From NCBI GenBank assembly GCA_012861695.1, contig JAAOOA010000590.1:211001-275000 (forward strand): DNA of 64,000 nt. The letters are read 5' to 3'. Made by a program: the position numbers and the translations under genes. The notes below the pieces were generated by a model. The model saw only the letters and a program-made list of their open reading frames with translations. It was not told the origin of the DNA and ran no database searches. Origin of the DNA: Trematomus loennbergii (Eukaryota; Chordata; Actinopteri; Perciformes; Nototheniidae). Of this stretch, positions 44,934 to 54,728 are shown in pieces (position 1 is the stretch's first letter; each line of letters starts with the position of its first letter).

Positions 44934-45689
44934 TTATTCCGGCGCATTCGCGTAGAACCGGTCCGCCGTGGTTACGTCGTGACACATAAACCTGGCGAGA
45001 ATCGACCGGCTTTCTGGATCTTGGTGATGCTTGATATTGTCAGCCAGGGCAGTGCGCAGGATTGTGAAGGTGACGGCTGTTTCTAGCCCAGCATCAGCCC
45101 ATGCCCTCTTCAAGTGAGCGTTCAGGTTCTTGGAGGCCCGATTCCCCCTTGTGAAAAGGAAGAATTCATTCTGAGGACCCAGCAATGCCTCTTTAATCCC
45201 CATCCACCGCATGACCCAGCTAAACTCCTCTACTGTAAGCGCCAGCTGTGCTTCGCCATATGTCTTGGCCGTCTTGTGATCCTGCACATGGATGATGTAG
45301 CCCTCAGCAGTTCCCCTTATGGCTGCCTCTAAGACCTCACTGTTTTTCATGTTTGCGTACACGCCCGTACGGTGGCCATACAGGAGGCTCCAATGGAGGG
45401 TGAGATAGCCATAGAGAAGCTTCTGGGTGGTTGAGGTCGGCGTGCCGGCCATCAGGTCGAGGAGCTCCGGGATGCGCTTCTCAGCGGCCGCCATGGCGGC
45501 GAGAAGCTCCGCCTGGCTCGGCAGACGATCCAGTTTGTTCCTCTTCACCTTAAACTGATGTAGAGTGACTGCCTTATTCAAGTGTTTCATGTTGGCTTTC
45601 ACCTCTCTCATTATGTGGGTCATATCAGACTGGGTGAGCTGCACCCCGGGGCTTTGACTCAGACATGTACCCCATGAACTGGTGCACAT
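44934..45689 (-). CDS. tyrosine recombinase catalytic domain
   Basis: This 251-codon frame holds the catalytic residues in expected order: Arg107 in GHRTGVY, Lys139 in DHKTAKTYG, Arg212 in FTILRTALAD, His237 in MCHDVTTADRFY and the nucleophile Tyr246 nine residues later. Spacing between first Arg and Tyr (139 residues) suits phage-integrase/Crypton-type enzymes. The usual His before the second Arg is not evident (FTILR), a known variable position. A leucine-rich helix LLYGYLTLHWSLLYGHRTGV precedes the first Arg. The first 15 codons are out-of-frame; true homology begins near VQLTQSDMTH, continuing the upstream ORF after a frameshift in the run at 45645-45652. It stops at 44934-44936. Confidence 0.72.
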   Translation of the reverse strand: MCTSSWGTCLSQSPGVQLTQSDMTHIMREVKANMKHLNKAVTLHQFKVKRNKLDRLPSQAELLAAMAAAEKRIPELLDLMAGTPTSTTQKLLYGYLTLHWSLLYGHRTGVYANMKNSEVLEAAIRGTAEGYIIHVQDHKTAKTYGEAQLALTVEEFSWVMRWMGIKEALLGPQNEFFLFTRGNRASKNLNAHLKRAWADAGLETAVTFTILRTALADNIKHHQDPESRSILARFMCHDVTTADRFYANAPE

Positions 45690-46040
45690 TCTTCAGGAAG
45701 AACTCTGATGTTGTGACTGCCCGGCCCGGCTTTACAATATACTCGCTCCAGCCACGGATCATCTTCATGTTTCTTAGGAACAGCCAGTCTGACAGGCGGT
45801 TAACACCATGGGCCATGTATACTATGAAGTTCTTTATCCGGCTGATCTTCGACACAACATTGTCTTTCTGTTTTACTGTCGGAGCGACACCCAAACAATG
45901 ATCCAAGTATGTCTGAAGGTACGCCTCCATGCTTCTAGGCAACGTGATTTCACGCATGGTATTCCCCCGTCCACCAGTGGACCAGTAATTTGAGGGAGAG
46001 GGCAAGTCATTAGCCAGCTTAGAGGCACGGGTCTTCCGGC
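45640..46040 (-). CDS. recombinase N-terminal core-binding (SAM-like) domain
   Basis: Within the 46260-45625 frame: MREITLPRSMEAYLQTYLDH, then VVSKISRIKNFIVYMAHGVN, DWLFLRNMKMIRGWSEYI and EFFLKNVHQFMGYMSESKP. This is an all-helical region of about 130 residues just ahead of the catalytic domain, in the position of the DNA-clamping core-binding domain of tyrosine recombinases. It then slips frame into the catalytic ORF. Confidence 0.6.
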
Positions 46041-46560
46041 ATACAGGGGTCTCGCTACCGGAGGCTACTGCAAACATGACAGTTTCCACCGGGGTCTTCA
46101 CAGGGGTCTCGCTACCGGAGGCTACTGCAAACATGACAGTTTCCACCGGGGTCTTCACAGGGGTCTCGCTACCGGAGGCTACTGCAAACATGACAGTTTC
46201 CACCGGGGTCTTCACAGGGGTCTCGCTACCGGAGGCTACTGCAAACATGACAGTTTCCACCGGGTCTTCACAGGGGTCTCGCTACCGGAGGCTACTGCAA
46301 ACATGACAGTTTCCACCGGGGTCTTCACAGGGGTCTCGCTACCGGAGGCTACTGCAAACATGACAGTTTCCACCGGGGTCTTCACAGGGGTCTCGCTACC
46401 GGAGGCTACTGCAAACATGACAGTTTCCACCGGGGTCTTCACAGGGGTCTCGCTACCGGAGGCTACTGCAAACATGACAGTTTCCACCGGGTCTTCACAG
46501 GGGTCTCGCTACCGGAGGCTACTGCAAACATGACAGTTTCCACCGGGCTCTTCACAGGGG
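46040..46560 (-). repeat. 57-bp coding minisatellite, 9 near-identical copies
   Basis: Units encode (minus strand) a 19-residue repeat with VMFAVASGSETPVKTPV. Two or three units (near 46264, 46487) have GGG in place of GGGG and so are 56 bp, shifting the frame. Diverged 60-bp units (SPVTSGSGTPVKTPVKTVM) continue to about 46960. Confidence 0.93.
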
Positions 46561-46733
46561 TCTCGCTACCGGAGGAAACTGGTAATATGACAGTCTTCAC
46601 TGGGCTCTTCACAGGGTTCTTGACCGGTCTCTTCCACCGGAGGCTACTGCAAGCATGACAGTCTTCACTTGGCTCTTCACAGGGTTCTTTACCGGTCTCT
46701 TCCCACCGGAGGCTACTGCAAGCATGACAGTCT

Positions 46734-47549
46734 TCACCGGGCTCTCACAGGGGTCTCGCTACCGGAGGTTACTGGGGACTGCATGACAGTCTTCACCGGG
46801 GTCTTCACAGGGGTCCCGCTACCGGAGGTTACTGGGGACTGCATGACAGTCTTCACCGGGGTCTTCACAGGGGTCCCGCTACCGGAGGTTACTGGGGACT
46901 GCATGACAGTCTTCACCGGGGTCTTCACAGGGGTATTGCTGCCTGAGGCTACTGTGTTTATGCCGGAGGTACTTGGGATTGCCAGGCCCTTAAATCGTAT
47001 ACATTCGTCCTCTTCCTCAAGAACAGCAGCACTCTGCTTCCTGGGTTTTAGCTCCTTTTTCAGCCTGGAGCGCAGGGTCTTCACCTCATCATTGAGGGCA
47101 TCCTTCTGAGCCCTCAATGCCACATTTTCCAGCATCACCTGCCTGCAGTCCTCGTTGTCACACTCGGTATGTGGGGAGAAGGGTGGAGGGTGCCCGGGGT
47201 ATTCCTCCTCATTGTCTATATCCAATGATGTAGCCATTCCAATGATGGGGTTAGTCTCACGGAGGTCATGGAGCAACTGCAGTGCCACACTATGCTTCAG
47301 CCTTGCCATGACCTGCTGTGCCTCATGTCGGGACAACTCAGGGTGGTCATGTTTTACATGACGGTCCAGTCTCTTCCCAGCGTACGAACACCCAGCGATG
47401 GGACAGGGTTTGGTCCGAACATTTATCCTTCCACTGGCTATTTTCAGGAGGATTCCCCTCTCCTCCAAGTTCCGCACTGCATGCTTGTGCTTAAGGTGTT
47501 TGTTCAATGCCAGATAGAAGAGTCTGCACACCGGGCATTCAGATGACAT
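46734..47549 (-). CDS. zinc-finger and coiled-coil N-terminus of the recombinase gene
   Basis: From the Met at 47549 (MSSECPVC) the frame carries a C-x2-C...H-x4-H finger (residues 5-23) and a second one, CPIAGCSYAG...RHVKHDH (about residues 49-70). A helical Leu/Lys-rich segment (VMLENVALRAQKDAL and LRSRLKKELKPRK) is likely coiled coil. Then TPVKTPVKTVMQSPVTSGS repeats. The Met at 47582 is less likely because its extra residues (IKFIMCVSVR) span the acceptor-like TTTCAG. The fingers probably bind the element's own DNA. Confidence 0.65.
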   Translation of the reverse strand: MSSECPVCRLFYLALNKHLKHKHAVRNLEERGILLKIASGRINVRTKPCPIAGCSYAGKRLDRHVKHDHPELSRHEAQQVMARLKHSVALQLLHDLRETNPIIGMATSLDIDNEEEYPGHPPPFSPHTECDNEDCRQVMLENVALRAQKDALNDEVKTLRSRLKKELKPRKQSAAVLEEEDECIRFKGLAIPSTSGINTVASGSNTPVKTPVKTVMQSPVTSGSGTPVKTPVKTVMQSPVTSGSGTPVKTPVKTVMQSPVTSGSETPVRAR

Positions 47550-47600
47550 CCTTACTGAAACACACATAATGAATTTGATCAAAATGATGTTATAGTTCTC

Positions 47601-48296
47601 CGTTTATATGCGTTAGCGTGAGCGGTGGTTGCGACACTGGGTCCGATGCATCAATTCATGGTGCATGGACCAAGGGAGGTATTGGGTTACCACCGGGTCA
47701 GATGGTCCCACCTCCGCACCAACGCGGGCTGGTGATGGCAACATTGGGTCCGATGCATCAATACATGGTGCCCCGTTTATATGCGTTAGCGTGATCGGTG
47801 GTTGCGACACTGGGTCCGATGCATCAATTCATGGTGCATGGACCAAGGGAGGTATTGGGTTACCACCGGGTCAGATGGTCCCACCTCCGCACCAACGCGG
47901 GGCTGGTGATGGCAACATTGGGTCCGATGCATCAATACATGGTGCCCCGTTTATATGCGTTAGCGTGATCGGTGGTTGCGACACTGGGTCCGATGCATCA
48001 ATTCATGGTGCATGGACCAAGGGAGGTATTGGGTTACCACCGGGTCAGATGGTCCCACCTCCGCACCAACGCGGGCTGGTGATGGCAACATTGGGTCCGA
48101 TGCATCAATACATGGTGCCCCGTTTATATGCGTTAGCGTGATCGGTGGTTGCGACACTGGGTCCGATGCATCAATTCATGGTGCATGGACCAAGGGAGGT
48201 ATTGGGTTACCACCGGGTCAGATGGTCCCACCTCCGCACCAACGCGGGGCTGGTGATGGCAACATTGGGTCCGATGCATCAATACATGGTGCCCCG
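47601..48296 (+). repeat. 173/174-bp tandem repeat, 4 copies in alternating form
   Basis: Units start at CGTTTATATGCGTTAGCGTG and contain TGGGTCCGATGCATCAAT twice. Copies 1 and 3 have ACGCGGGCTGG; copies 2 and 4 have ACGCGGGGCTGG, giving a 347-bp higher-order period. The array sits immediately upstream of the recombinase gene start. Confidence 0.92.
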
Positions 48297-48529
48297 ACCA
48301 TGAGAGGGTTTGGGGTACCCCGGAACCAGGCACCACCCCAGCAGGAAAAGGTTGTATGGTCAAAGGAGGAAAGAGTGATAGAACCGGGGTAAAGCAAAGA
48401 AAGTGTCCGACAATAGTGACTTGTGAGGCGGCCAGAGAGTCTGTCATATCTCGGTCCTATCCTCCAGGCAACGCTGTGGCCAAAACTGGGCTAAAAACAA
48501 AAAAAACTAAAAATATTTCATCCAGGGAA

Positions 48530-48940
48530 ATTTGGGTGAAAATGGAAAAAAAGTACCCGGAAATAGTGCCTCATGACCCAGTAGGAGTCCCCTGTCGACT
48601 CCCATGGCTTTCCTCCATGGCAAAATCAACAAACTCAACTTTTGTGAGAGCCGGCCAAAAGGGTCAAAATGGTAAAAATTGTACCCCAAAATAGTGCCTC
48701 ATGACCCCGCAAGAGTCCCCCGCGGACTCCCCTGACAATCTGACATGGGCAAAATCAACAAACTCAACTTTTGTGAGAGCCGGCCAAAAGGGGTCAAAAT
48801 GGAAAAATTGTACCCCAAAATAGTGCCTCATGACCCGCAAGAGTCCCCCGCGGACTCCCCTGACAATCTGACATGGGCAAAATCATCCAAGTCAACTTTG
48901 TGAGAACCAGGGAAAATGGGGAAAATGTAAAAATTATGCC
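48530..48940 (+). repeat. about 128-bp tandem repeat, about 3 copies
   Basis: ATAGTGCCTCATGACCC recurs at about 48564, 48692 and 48820, with GTGAGAGCCGGCCAAAAGG in between. It is related to the 118-bp array that follows. Confidence 0.8.
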
Positions 48941-49612
48941 CCAAAATTGTGCTTCAAAATCGGGTAGAGTCCCCTGTCGACTGCCCTTGCATTCCTCCAT
49001 GGCTCAAAATGTCGTACTTAAACTATTTTGAGAACCAGGAAAATGTAAAAATTATGCCCCAAAATTGTGCTTCAAAATCGGGTAGAGTCCCCTGTCGACT
49101 GCCCTTGCATTCCTCCATGGCTCAAAATGTCGTACTTAAACTATTTTGAGAACCAGGAAAATGTAAAAATTATGCCCCAAAATTGTGCTTCAAAATCGGG
49201 TAGAGTCCCCTGTCGACTGCCCTTGCATTCCTCCATGGCTCAAAATGTCGTACTTAAACTATTTTGAGAAACAGGAAAATGTAATAATTATGCCCCAAAA
49301 TTGTGCTTCAAAATCGGGTAGAGTCCCCTGTCGACTGCCCTTGCATTCCTCCATGGCTCAAAATGTCGTACTTAAACTATTTTGAGAACCAGGAAAATGT
49401 AAAAATTATGCCCCAAAATTGTGCTTCAAAATCGGGTAGAGTCCCCTGTCGACTGCCCTTGCATTCCTCCATGGCTCAAAATGTCGAACTTTAACTATTT
49501 GGAGAACCAGGAAAATGTAAAAATTATGCCCCAAAATTGTGCCTCAAAATCGGGTAGAGTCACCTGGAAAGTGCCCTCGCATTCCTCCATGTCAAACTTA
49601 AAGTATTGGGAG
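48940..49612 (+). repeat. 118-bp tandem repeat, about 5.5 copies
   Basis: CCCCAAAATTGTGCTTCAAA, AGAGTCCCCTGTCGACTGCC and TCCTCCATGGCTCAAAATGT recur exactly every 118 bases from 48949. The repeated 66-codon ORFs are artefacts. Confidence 0.94.
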
Positions 49613-49614
49613 AA

Positions 49615-49790
49615 CCAGGCTGGGGGGTCTTGAGGCACAAAATTAGGCCCACTCAGAGTGCCTGGTGAGCGGATACATTCTTCCATGATTTCCAACAGCC
49701 GTTTTTTTTCTGAGTGCACCCAAAAACTGGGTTTCCGATTTCGTGCGGACGGTAGTCTGAAAAGTATGGATGAATCTTTTTCACAGGGTA
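49615..49790 (+). repeat. direct repeat B1
   Basis: CAGGCTGGGGGGTCTTGAGG through AAAACTGGGTTTCCGATTTC to GGATGAATCTTTTT. Paired with B2 at 54200-54375 at roughly 95% identity by eye. Confidence 0.9.
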
Positions 49791-49812
49791 GGGGAAATGA
49801 AGCCCAAGGACC

Positions 49813-49855
49813 TTTTCCCCTTCTCCGTTGCACCAACCATCGGAGAAGGGGAAAA
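49813..49855. repeat. 15-bp perfect hairpin
   Basis: TTTTCCCCTTCTCCG (49813-49827) and CGGAGAAGGGGAAAA (49841-49855) around a 13-base loop. It lies just after B1 and is absent after B2. Confidence 0.9.
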
Positions 49856-50407
49856 ATCGGCCCGAAGCGCCAAACACCTGGCCCTTCTCCTGTTGGCACT
49901 CAGAAAAGATTTGACAATTTTTCAAAACTTCATTTTGATTATTTTAAGATATAATTAAGCGTTTTCTTCACTTTTTTTTGATTTCCACGGGTGGGGGCGC
50001 CTGGCAGGCCGCCTATGAGCACCAAATTCGGCCTGGATCATCCAGGATTTGTGGGCTAAGCTCCATAAACTGACTAAATCACCCAGAGAGGTCACCTTTC
50101 TAGCCCAAATATATATAATACAAATACATTTAAATAGTAAAAGGTGCACTTGTGCTCTGCATTACCCGGAATCTTATTTTCATAGCCCCTTGATAGTGAT
50201 TAAAAATCATTTTCATGGGAAAAAGTGTTAAAACGCCTGAATAAATTATATGCAGGACCCCAGTGAGCTCCAGACTATGTGCATTGTGTTGGGGAACCAT
50301 ATAAGTGATAGGATAAATGCATTTAAATGCAAAAATAATGATTTAAAATCATTTTAGGGGGACAATTGTGGAGAGGAGCCTGAAAATGACTCTGCAGCAG
50401 GCCGCCT

Positions 50408-50870
50408 ATGAGCACCCAAATTCGGCCTTCTTCACGGCACCACCACCCCTTCTGTGGAGGGTATTCTCGTGCCCCTGGTGACTCTACAAGGGGGGTGGTT
50501 TTTATGGTGCTTATATGTCCGCCCATCAGCATCCATATTCGGCCTTCTTCACGGCACCACCACCCCTTCTGTGGAGGGTATTCTCGTGCCCCTGGTGACT
50601 CTACAAGGGGGGTGGTTTTTATGGTGCTTCTATGTCCGCCCATCAGCATCCATATTCGGCCTTCTTCACGGCACCACCACCCCTTCTGTGGAGGGTATTC
50701 TCATGCCCCTGGTGACTCTACAAGGGGGGTGGTTTTTATGGTGCTTATATGTCCGCCCATCAGCATCCATATTCGGCCTTCTTCACGGCACCACCACCCC
50801 TTCTGTGGAGGGTATTCTCGTGCCCTGGTGACTCTACAAGGGGGGTGGTTTTTATGGTGCTTATATGTCC
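50408..50870 (+). repeat. 117-bp tandem repeat, about 4 copies
   Basis: The unit contains CCTGGTGACTCTACAAGG, CCGCCCATCAGCATCCATAT and CACCACCACCCCTTCTGTGG. The same unit forms arrays in A1 (43880-44220) and A2 (53580-53810). This interior array is flanked on both sides by a CCTATGAGCACC...GGATCATCCAGG segment (50010-50090 and 50872-50955). Confidence 0.92.
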
Positions 50871-51235
50871 GCCTATGAGCACCCAAATTCGGCCTGGATC
50901 ATCCAGGATTTGTGGGCTAAGCTCCATAAACTGACTAAATCACCCAGAGAGGTGAAAGAGGAACATTGACCCAGCAGTAAGTGCTTGAAACGTGGGTAAA
51001 GGTGTGTTAAACTGTGGGGTAACATGTTTCAAATGACAGCACGGTGCTGCTTGTTCACTTGTCTCACACACACCCAGGGGGGAAAGATAACACTTGTACC
51101 CAGGAATAAGTGTTTGAAAGGCGGGGAAAAGTTGTTTGAAATAGTATAATACCTCCAGGCCGCATAACTGCACTTTACAAGTCATAAATAATGTTTAAAT
51201 GGTCGGGGAAAGTATTTTTAAATGTCTGGAAGAGA

Positions 51236-51360
51236 GTTTTAGCCAGTCATTTTGCACGAAATCATTTAACATTGACACTCTCCTGAAAATGCACAGAATA
51301 TGTGCTTTTTCAGGAGACCGTCAATGTTAAATGATATCGCGCAAAATGACTGACTAAAAC
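51236..51360. repeat. 125-bp imperfect palindrome, copy 1
   Basis: GTTTTAGCCAGTCATTTTGC at the left is mirrored by GCAAAATGACTGACTAAAAC at the right. Arms of about 60 bases meet near GCACAGAATATGTGC with few mismatches. Confidence 0.92.
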
Positions 51361-52170
51361 CCCGGAATAAGTGTTTGAAAGGCGGGGAAAAGTTGTTTAA
51401 AATAGGCTGATACCTCCAGGACGCATAACATGGGTAAAAAGTGTGTTAAAAGGTTGGGGAACATGTTTCAAATGACAGCACACAGCTGCTTGTTGGCAGG
51501 CTGACTCAGTTCACTTGTCTCACACACACCCAGGGGGAAGAAAGAGGACACATTGGAGCACACATTGACCCAGGAAAGGGTGCTTGAAACGTGGGTAAAG
51601 CTGTGTCAAACTGTGGGTAACATGTTTCAAATGACAGCACACTGCTGCTTGTTGGCAGGCTGACTCAGTTCACTTGTCTCACACACCCAGGGGGAAGAAA
51701 GAGGACACATTGGAGCACACATTGACCCAGGAAAGAGTGCTTGAAACGTGGCTAAAGCTGTGTCAAACTGTGGGGTAACATGTTTCAAATGACAGCACAC
51801 TGCTGCTTGTTGGCAGGCTGACTCACTTCACTTGTCTCACACACACCCAGGGGGAAGAAAGAGGACACATTGGAGCACACATTGACCCAGGAAAGAGTGC
51901 TTGAAACGTGGCTAAAGCTGTGTCAAACTGTGGGGTAACATGTTTCAAATGACAGCACACTGCTGCTTGTTGGCAGGCTGACTCACTTCACTTGTCTCAC
52001 ACAAACCCAGGGGGAAGAAAGATAACACTTGTACCCAGGAATAAGTGTTTGAAAGGCGGGGAAAAGTTGTTTGAAATAGTATAATATCTCCAGGGCGCAT
52101 AGCTGCACTTTACAAGCCAGAAATAATGTTTAAATGGTCGGGGAAAGTATTTTTAAATGTCTGGTAGAGA

Positions 52171-52295
52171 GTTTTAGACAGTCATTTTGCACGAAATCAT
52201 TTAACATTGACGCTCTCCTGAAAATGCACAGAATATGTGCTTTTTCAGGAGACCGTCAATGTTAGATGATATCGTGCAAAATGACTGACTAAAAC
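52171..52295. repeat. 125-bp imperfect palindrome, copy 2
   Basis: Same structure as 51236-51360, with GTTTTAGACAGTC at the left arm and a GATATCGTGC variant in the right arm. Confidence 0.92.
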
Positions 52296-52625
52296 CCCGG
52301 AATAAGTGTTTGAAAGGCGGGGAAAAGTGGTTTAAAATAGGCTGATACCTCCAGGACGCATAACATGGGTAAAAAGTGTGTTTAAAGGTCGGGGAACATG
52401 TTTCAAATGACAGCAGACTGGTGGTTGTTAGCAGGCTGGCTCAGTTCACTTGTCTCACACACACCCAGGGGGAAAGATAACACTTGTACCCAGGAATAAG
52501 TGTTTGAAAGGCGGGGAAAAGTTGTTTGAAATAGTATAATATCTCCAGGGCGCATAACTGCACTTTACAAGCCAGAAATAATGTTTAAATGGTCGGGGAA
52601 AGTATTTTTAAATGTCTGGAAGAGA

Positions 52626-52750
52626 GTTTTAGACAGTCATTTTGCACGAAATCATTTAACATTGACGCTCTCCTGAAAATGCACAGAATATGTGCTTTTT
52701 CAGGAGACCGTCAATGTTAAATTATTTCGTGCAAAATGACTGGCTAAAAC
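52626..52750. repeat. 125-bp imperfect palindrome, copy 3
   Basis: Same structure. The right arm reads TTATTTCGTGCAAAATGACT and so pairs better with its left arm at ACGAAAT than copies 1 and 2 do. Confidence 0.92.
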
Positions 52751-52944
52751 CCCGGAATAAGTGTTTGAAAGGCGGGGAAAAGTTGTTTAAAATAGGCTGA
52801 TACCTCCAGGGCGCATCACCAAAAATGTACAAGCCAGGGAAGATGCCTGAATCCCGGATACTTTAGGTCTGTCACTTAGGGTGACCGCACCACTCCGACG
52901 CTCCCGAGAGCGGACGTCCATTGTTTGTAAGGCACCTAAGAGGG

Positions 52945-54147
52945 ATGAGGGAATGCTCTGGTTTTTGGACAAAATTAACATGGGATCACTCCCGTCACCG
53001 GACGTACTTCGTCTCACTGGAATATTAACGGTCATAGTCAATATAAAATCGTCCCCATGTATCTGGCCAATGACGGGAGAGTTTTGAAAGAGACAAAACA
53101 CTGTTCCATACATTTAAAAACACTGCTATTTACAAAATGTAGCACTCGTTTATTTCACACCTCCAGGAGAGACGAGGGGAAAATCACCTCTCTTTGCCCG
53201 CTCACAGACCCCAAAGTACGGACTAATGACTTCCAGCATGGCCCCCTAACAGTGGGACTCTGTTTATTTCACACCTCCAGGAGAGACGAGGGGGAAATCA
53301 CCTCTCTTTGCCCGCTCACAGAGCCCCGAAGGACGGACTAGAGACCTCCAGCAGCAGTCCCTAACAGTGAGACTCTGTTTATTTCACACCTCCAGGGCGG
53401 AGACCGGGAAAACCACCTCTATTTGCCCGCTCACAGAGCCCCGAAGGACGGACTAATGACCACCAGCATGTCCCCTAACAGTGGCACCTCCATAACCTTG
53501 CACACCGTAAGTCCCCGGGCCCCCGCAGTTAAGCACTCCCCCACGGACTAAACCCAGATATTCACACCCTCAAGAACCTCGTGCCCCTGGTGACCCTACA
53601 AGGGGGGTGGTTTTTATGGTGCTTCTATGTCCGCCCATCAGCATCCATATTCGTCCTTCTTCACGGCACCACCCCCCCTTCTGTGGAGGGTATTCTCGTG
53701 CCCCTGGTGACCCTAAAGGGGGTGGATTTTGTGGTGCTTTTATGTCTGCCCATCAGCATCCAAATTCGGCCTTCTTATTGGCACCACCACCCCCTTCTGG
53801 GCTGGAGGTTCAAACGCTTTAACTTTTTTTCACCCTCCTCTGGCTTACACCTCCTCCGCCAACACTTGAGCGCTCATCACAGGGTTCAGCACCAAGGAGA
53901 GTGCCTCCCCGGTGCTGATGGAAAGTGGCACTTTATCTGCCACTGGGAACCATCAAGGTTATTGTTTTTTTTTATTATTTTTTTTATTTAAACAAAAACC
54001 ACAGTACACACAGCCTAAAACATAAACTATTTACACGTTGCAGTAACAAAAACCACAGTACACACAGACTAAAACATAAACTATTTACACGTTGCAGTAA
54101 CAAAAACCACAGTACACACAGACTAAAACATAAACTATTTACACGTA
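52945..54147 (+). repeat. right direct-repeat block A2
   Basis: Counterpart of A1 (42335-44430) in the same orientation, 10.6 kb away. It lacks the 73-bp and 139-bp arrays of A1. It ends in three 53-54 bp units of AAAACCACAGTACACACAG and CTATTTACACGTTGCAGTAA (53990-54147). Confidence 0.88.
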
Positions 54148-54199
54148 CTACTGCTGCTATAACAGTACTACTAAATTTCTTAACCTACGTTGTGTAGCA

Positions 54200-54375
54200 C
54201 CAGGCTGGGGGGTCTTGAGGCACAAAATAAGGCCCACTCAGAGTGCTTGGTGAGCGGATACATTCTTCCATGATTTGCAACAGCCGTTTTTTTTCTGAGT
54301 GCACCCAAAAACTGGGTTTCCGATTTCGTGCAGACGGTAGTCTGAAAAATATGGATGAATCTTTTTGACAGAGAA
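54200..54375 (+). repeat. direct repeat B2
   Basis: Second copy of B1 (49615-49790), same orientation. Sequence after it (AAGGATGTGTTCCAGGTG) differs from that after B1. Confidence 0.9.
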
Positions 54376-54728
54376 GGATGTGTTCCAGGTGTCCCACAAC
54401 AATGACTGTCTCTGACTGAGAGTTGCCCGGTCACAAACTGGCATCAACAACAACTTGCTAGGGCAGCCCCTCCATAAAGAGCCTGTGACACGAGTTTCCC
54501 CCATCATCCAAACCCATCAATTTTAGTAAATATTGTCCCCTTGAAACCGTTACTGAACTGATTTGGGATATGTGTACTTTGATAACCATTAATCTCCCCT
54601 TCAATGTTGACCATATTCTGTATCTTCTCGGGGTTCTTCAAATCCCGCCAAATTATGTGTGACGTAATTGCGGGCCAAGAGCTCCAGCTGCACCGTTCCG
54701 GATCCCAGCATCTGCATGCAAACGCACG

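Larger units (their letters stand above)
44605..47549 (-). pseudogene. zinc finger/tyrosine recombinase gene of a Crypton-like element, frameshifted
   Basis: One decayed minus-strand gene is spread over several frames. In order it has C2H2-like fingers and a coiled coil (46970-47549), a Pro-Val-Lys-Thr repeat region (46040-46960), an N-terminal SAM-like core-binding domain (45650-46040), a tyrosine recombinase catalytic domain (44934-45650) and a Lys/Arg-rich tail (44608-44930). Tyrosine recombinases cut and rejoin DNA through a tyrosine-phosphate intermediate. In Cryptons this is the only enzyme, with no reverse transcriptase, and I see none here. Breaks lie near 46264 and 46487 (repeat units one G short), about 45650 and about 44945. 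A TTTCAG just upstream of the first Met (about 47555) could be an acceptor, so a 5' non-coding exon is possible. The family name is inference. Confidence 0.7.
50960..52860 (+). repeat. composite array with 157-bp units and three palindromic modules
   Basis: A 150-160 bp unit (AAACGTGG, CATGTTTCAAATGACAGCAC, GTTCACTTGTCTCACAC) recurs 5-6 times (51000-52010 and 52370-52465). It alternates with a roughly 370-bp module (51060-51430, 52010-52380, 52470-52815) bearing GTGTTTGAAAGGCGGGGAAA on both sides of a 125-bp palindrome. Confidence 0.88.

Noticed and set aside
47601..48296. CRISPR-like array
   Set aside because: Units are 173-174 bp and homogeneous through their length, with no unique spacers; the genome is eukaryotic.
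48949..49494. Series of 63-66 codon ORFs spaced 118 bases apart
   Set aside because: Each is the same frame of a 118-bp tandem repeat; not a gene cluster.
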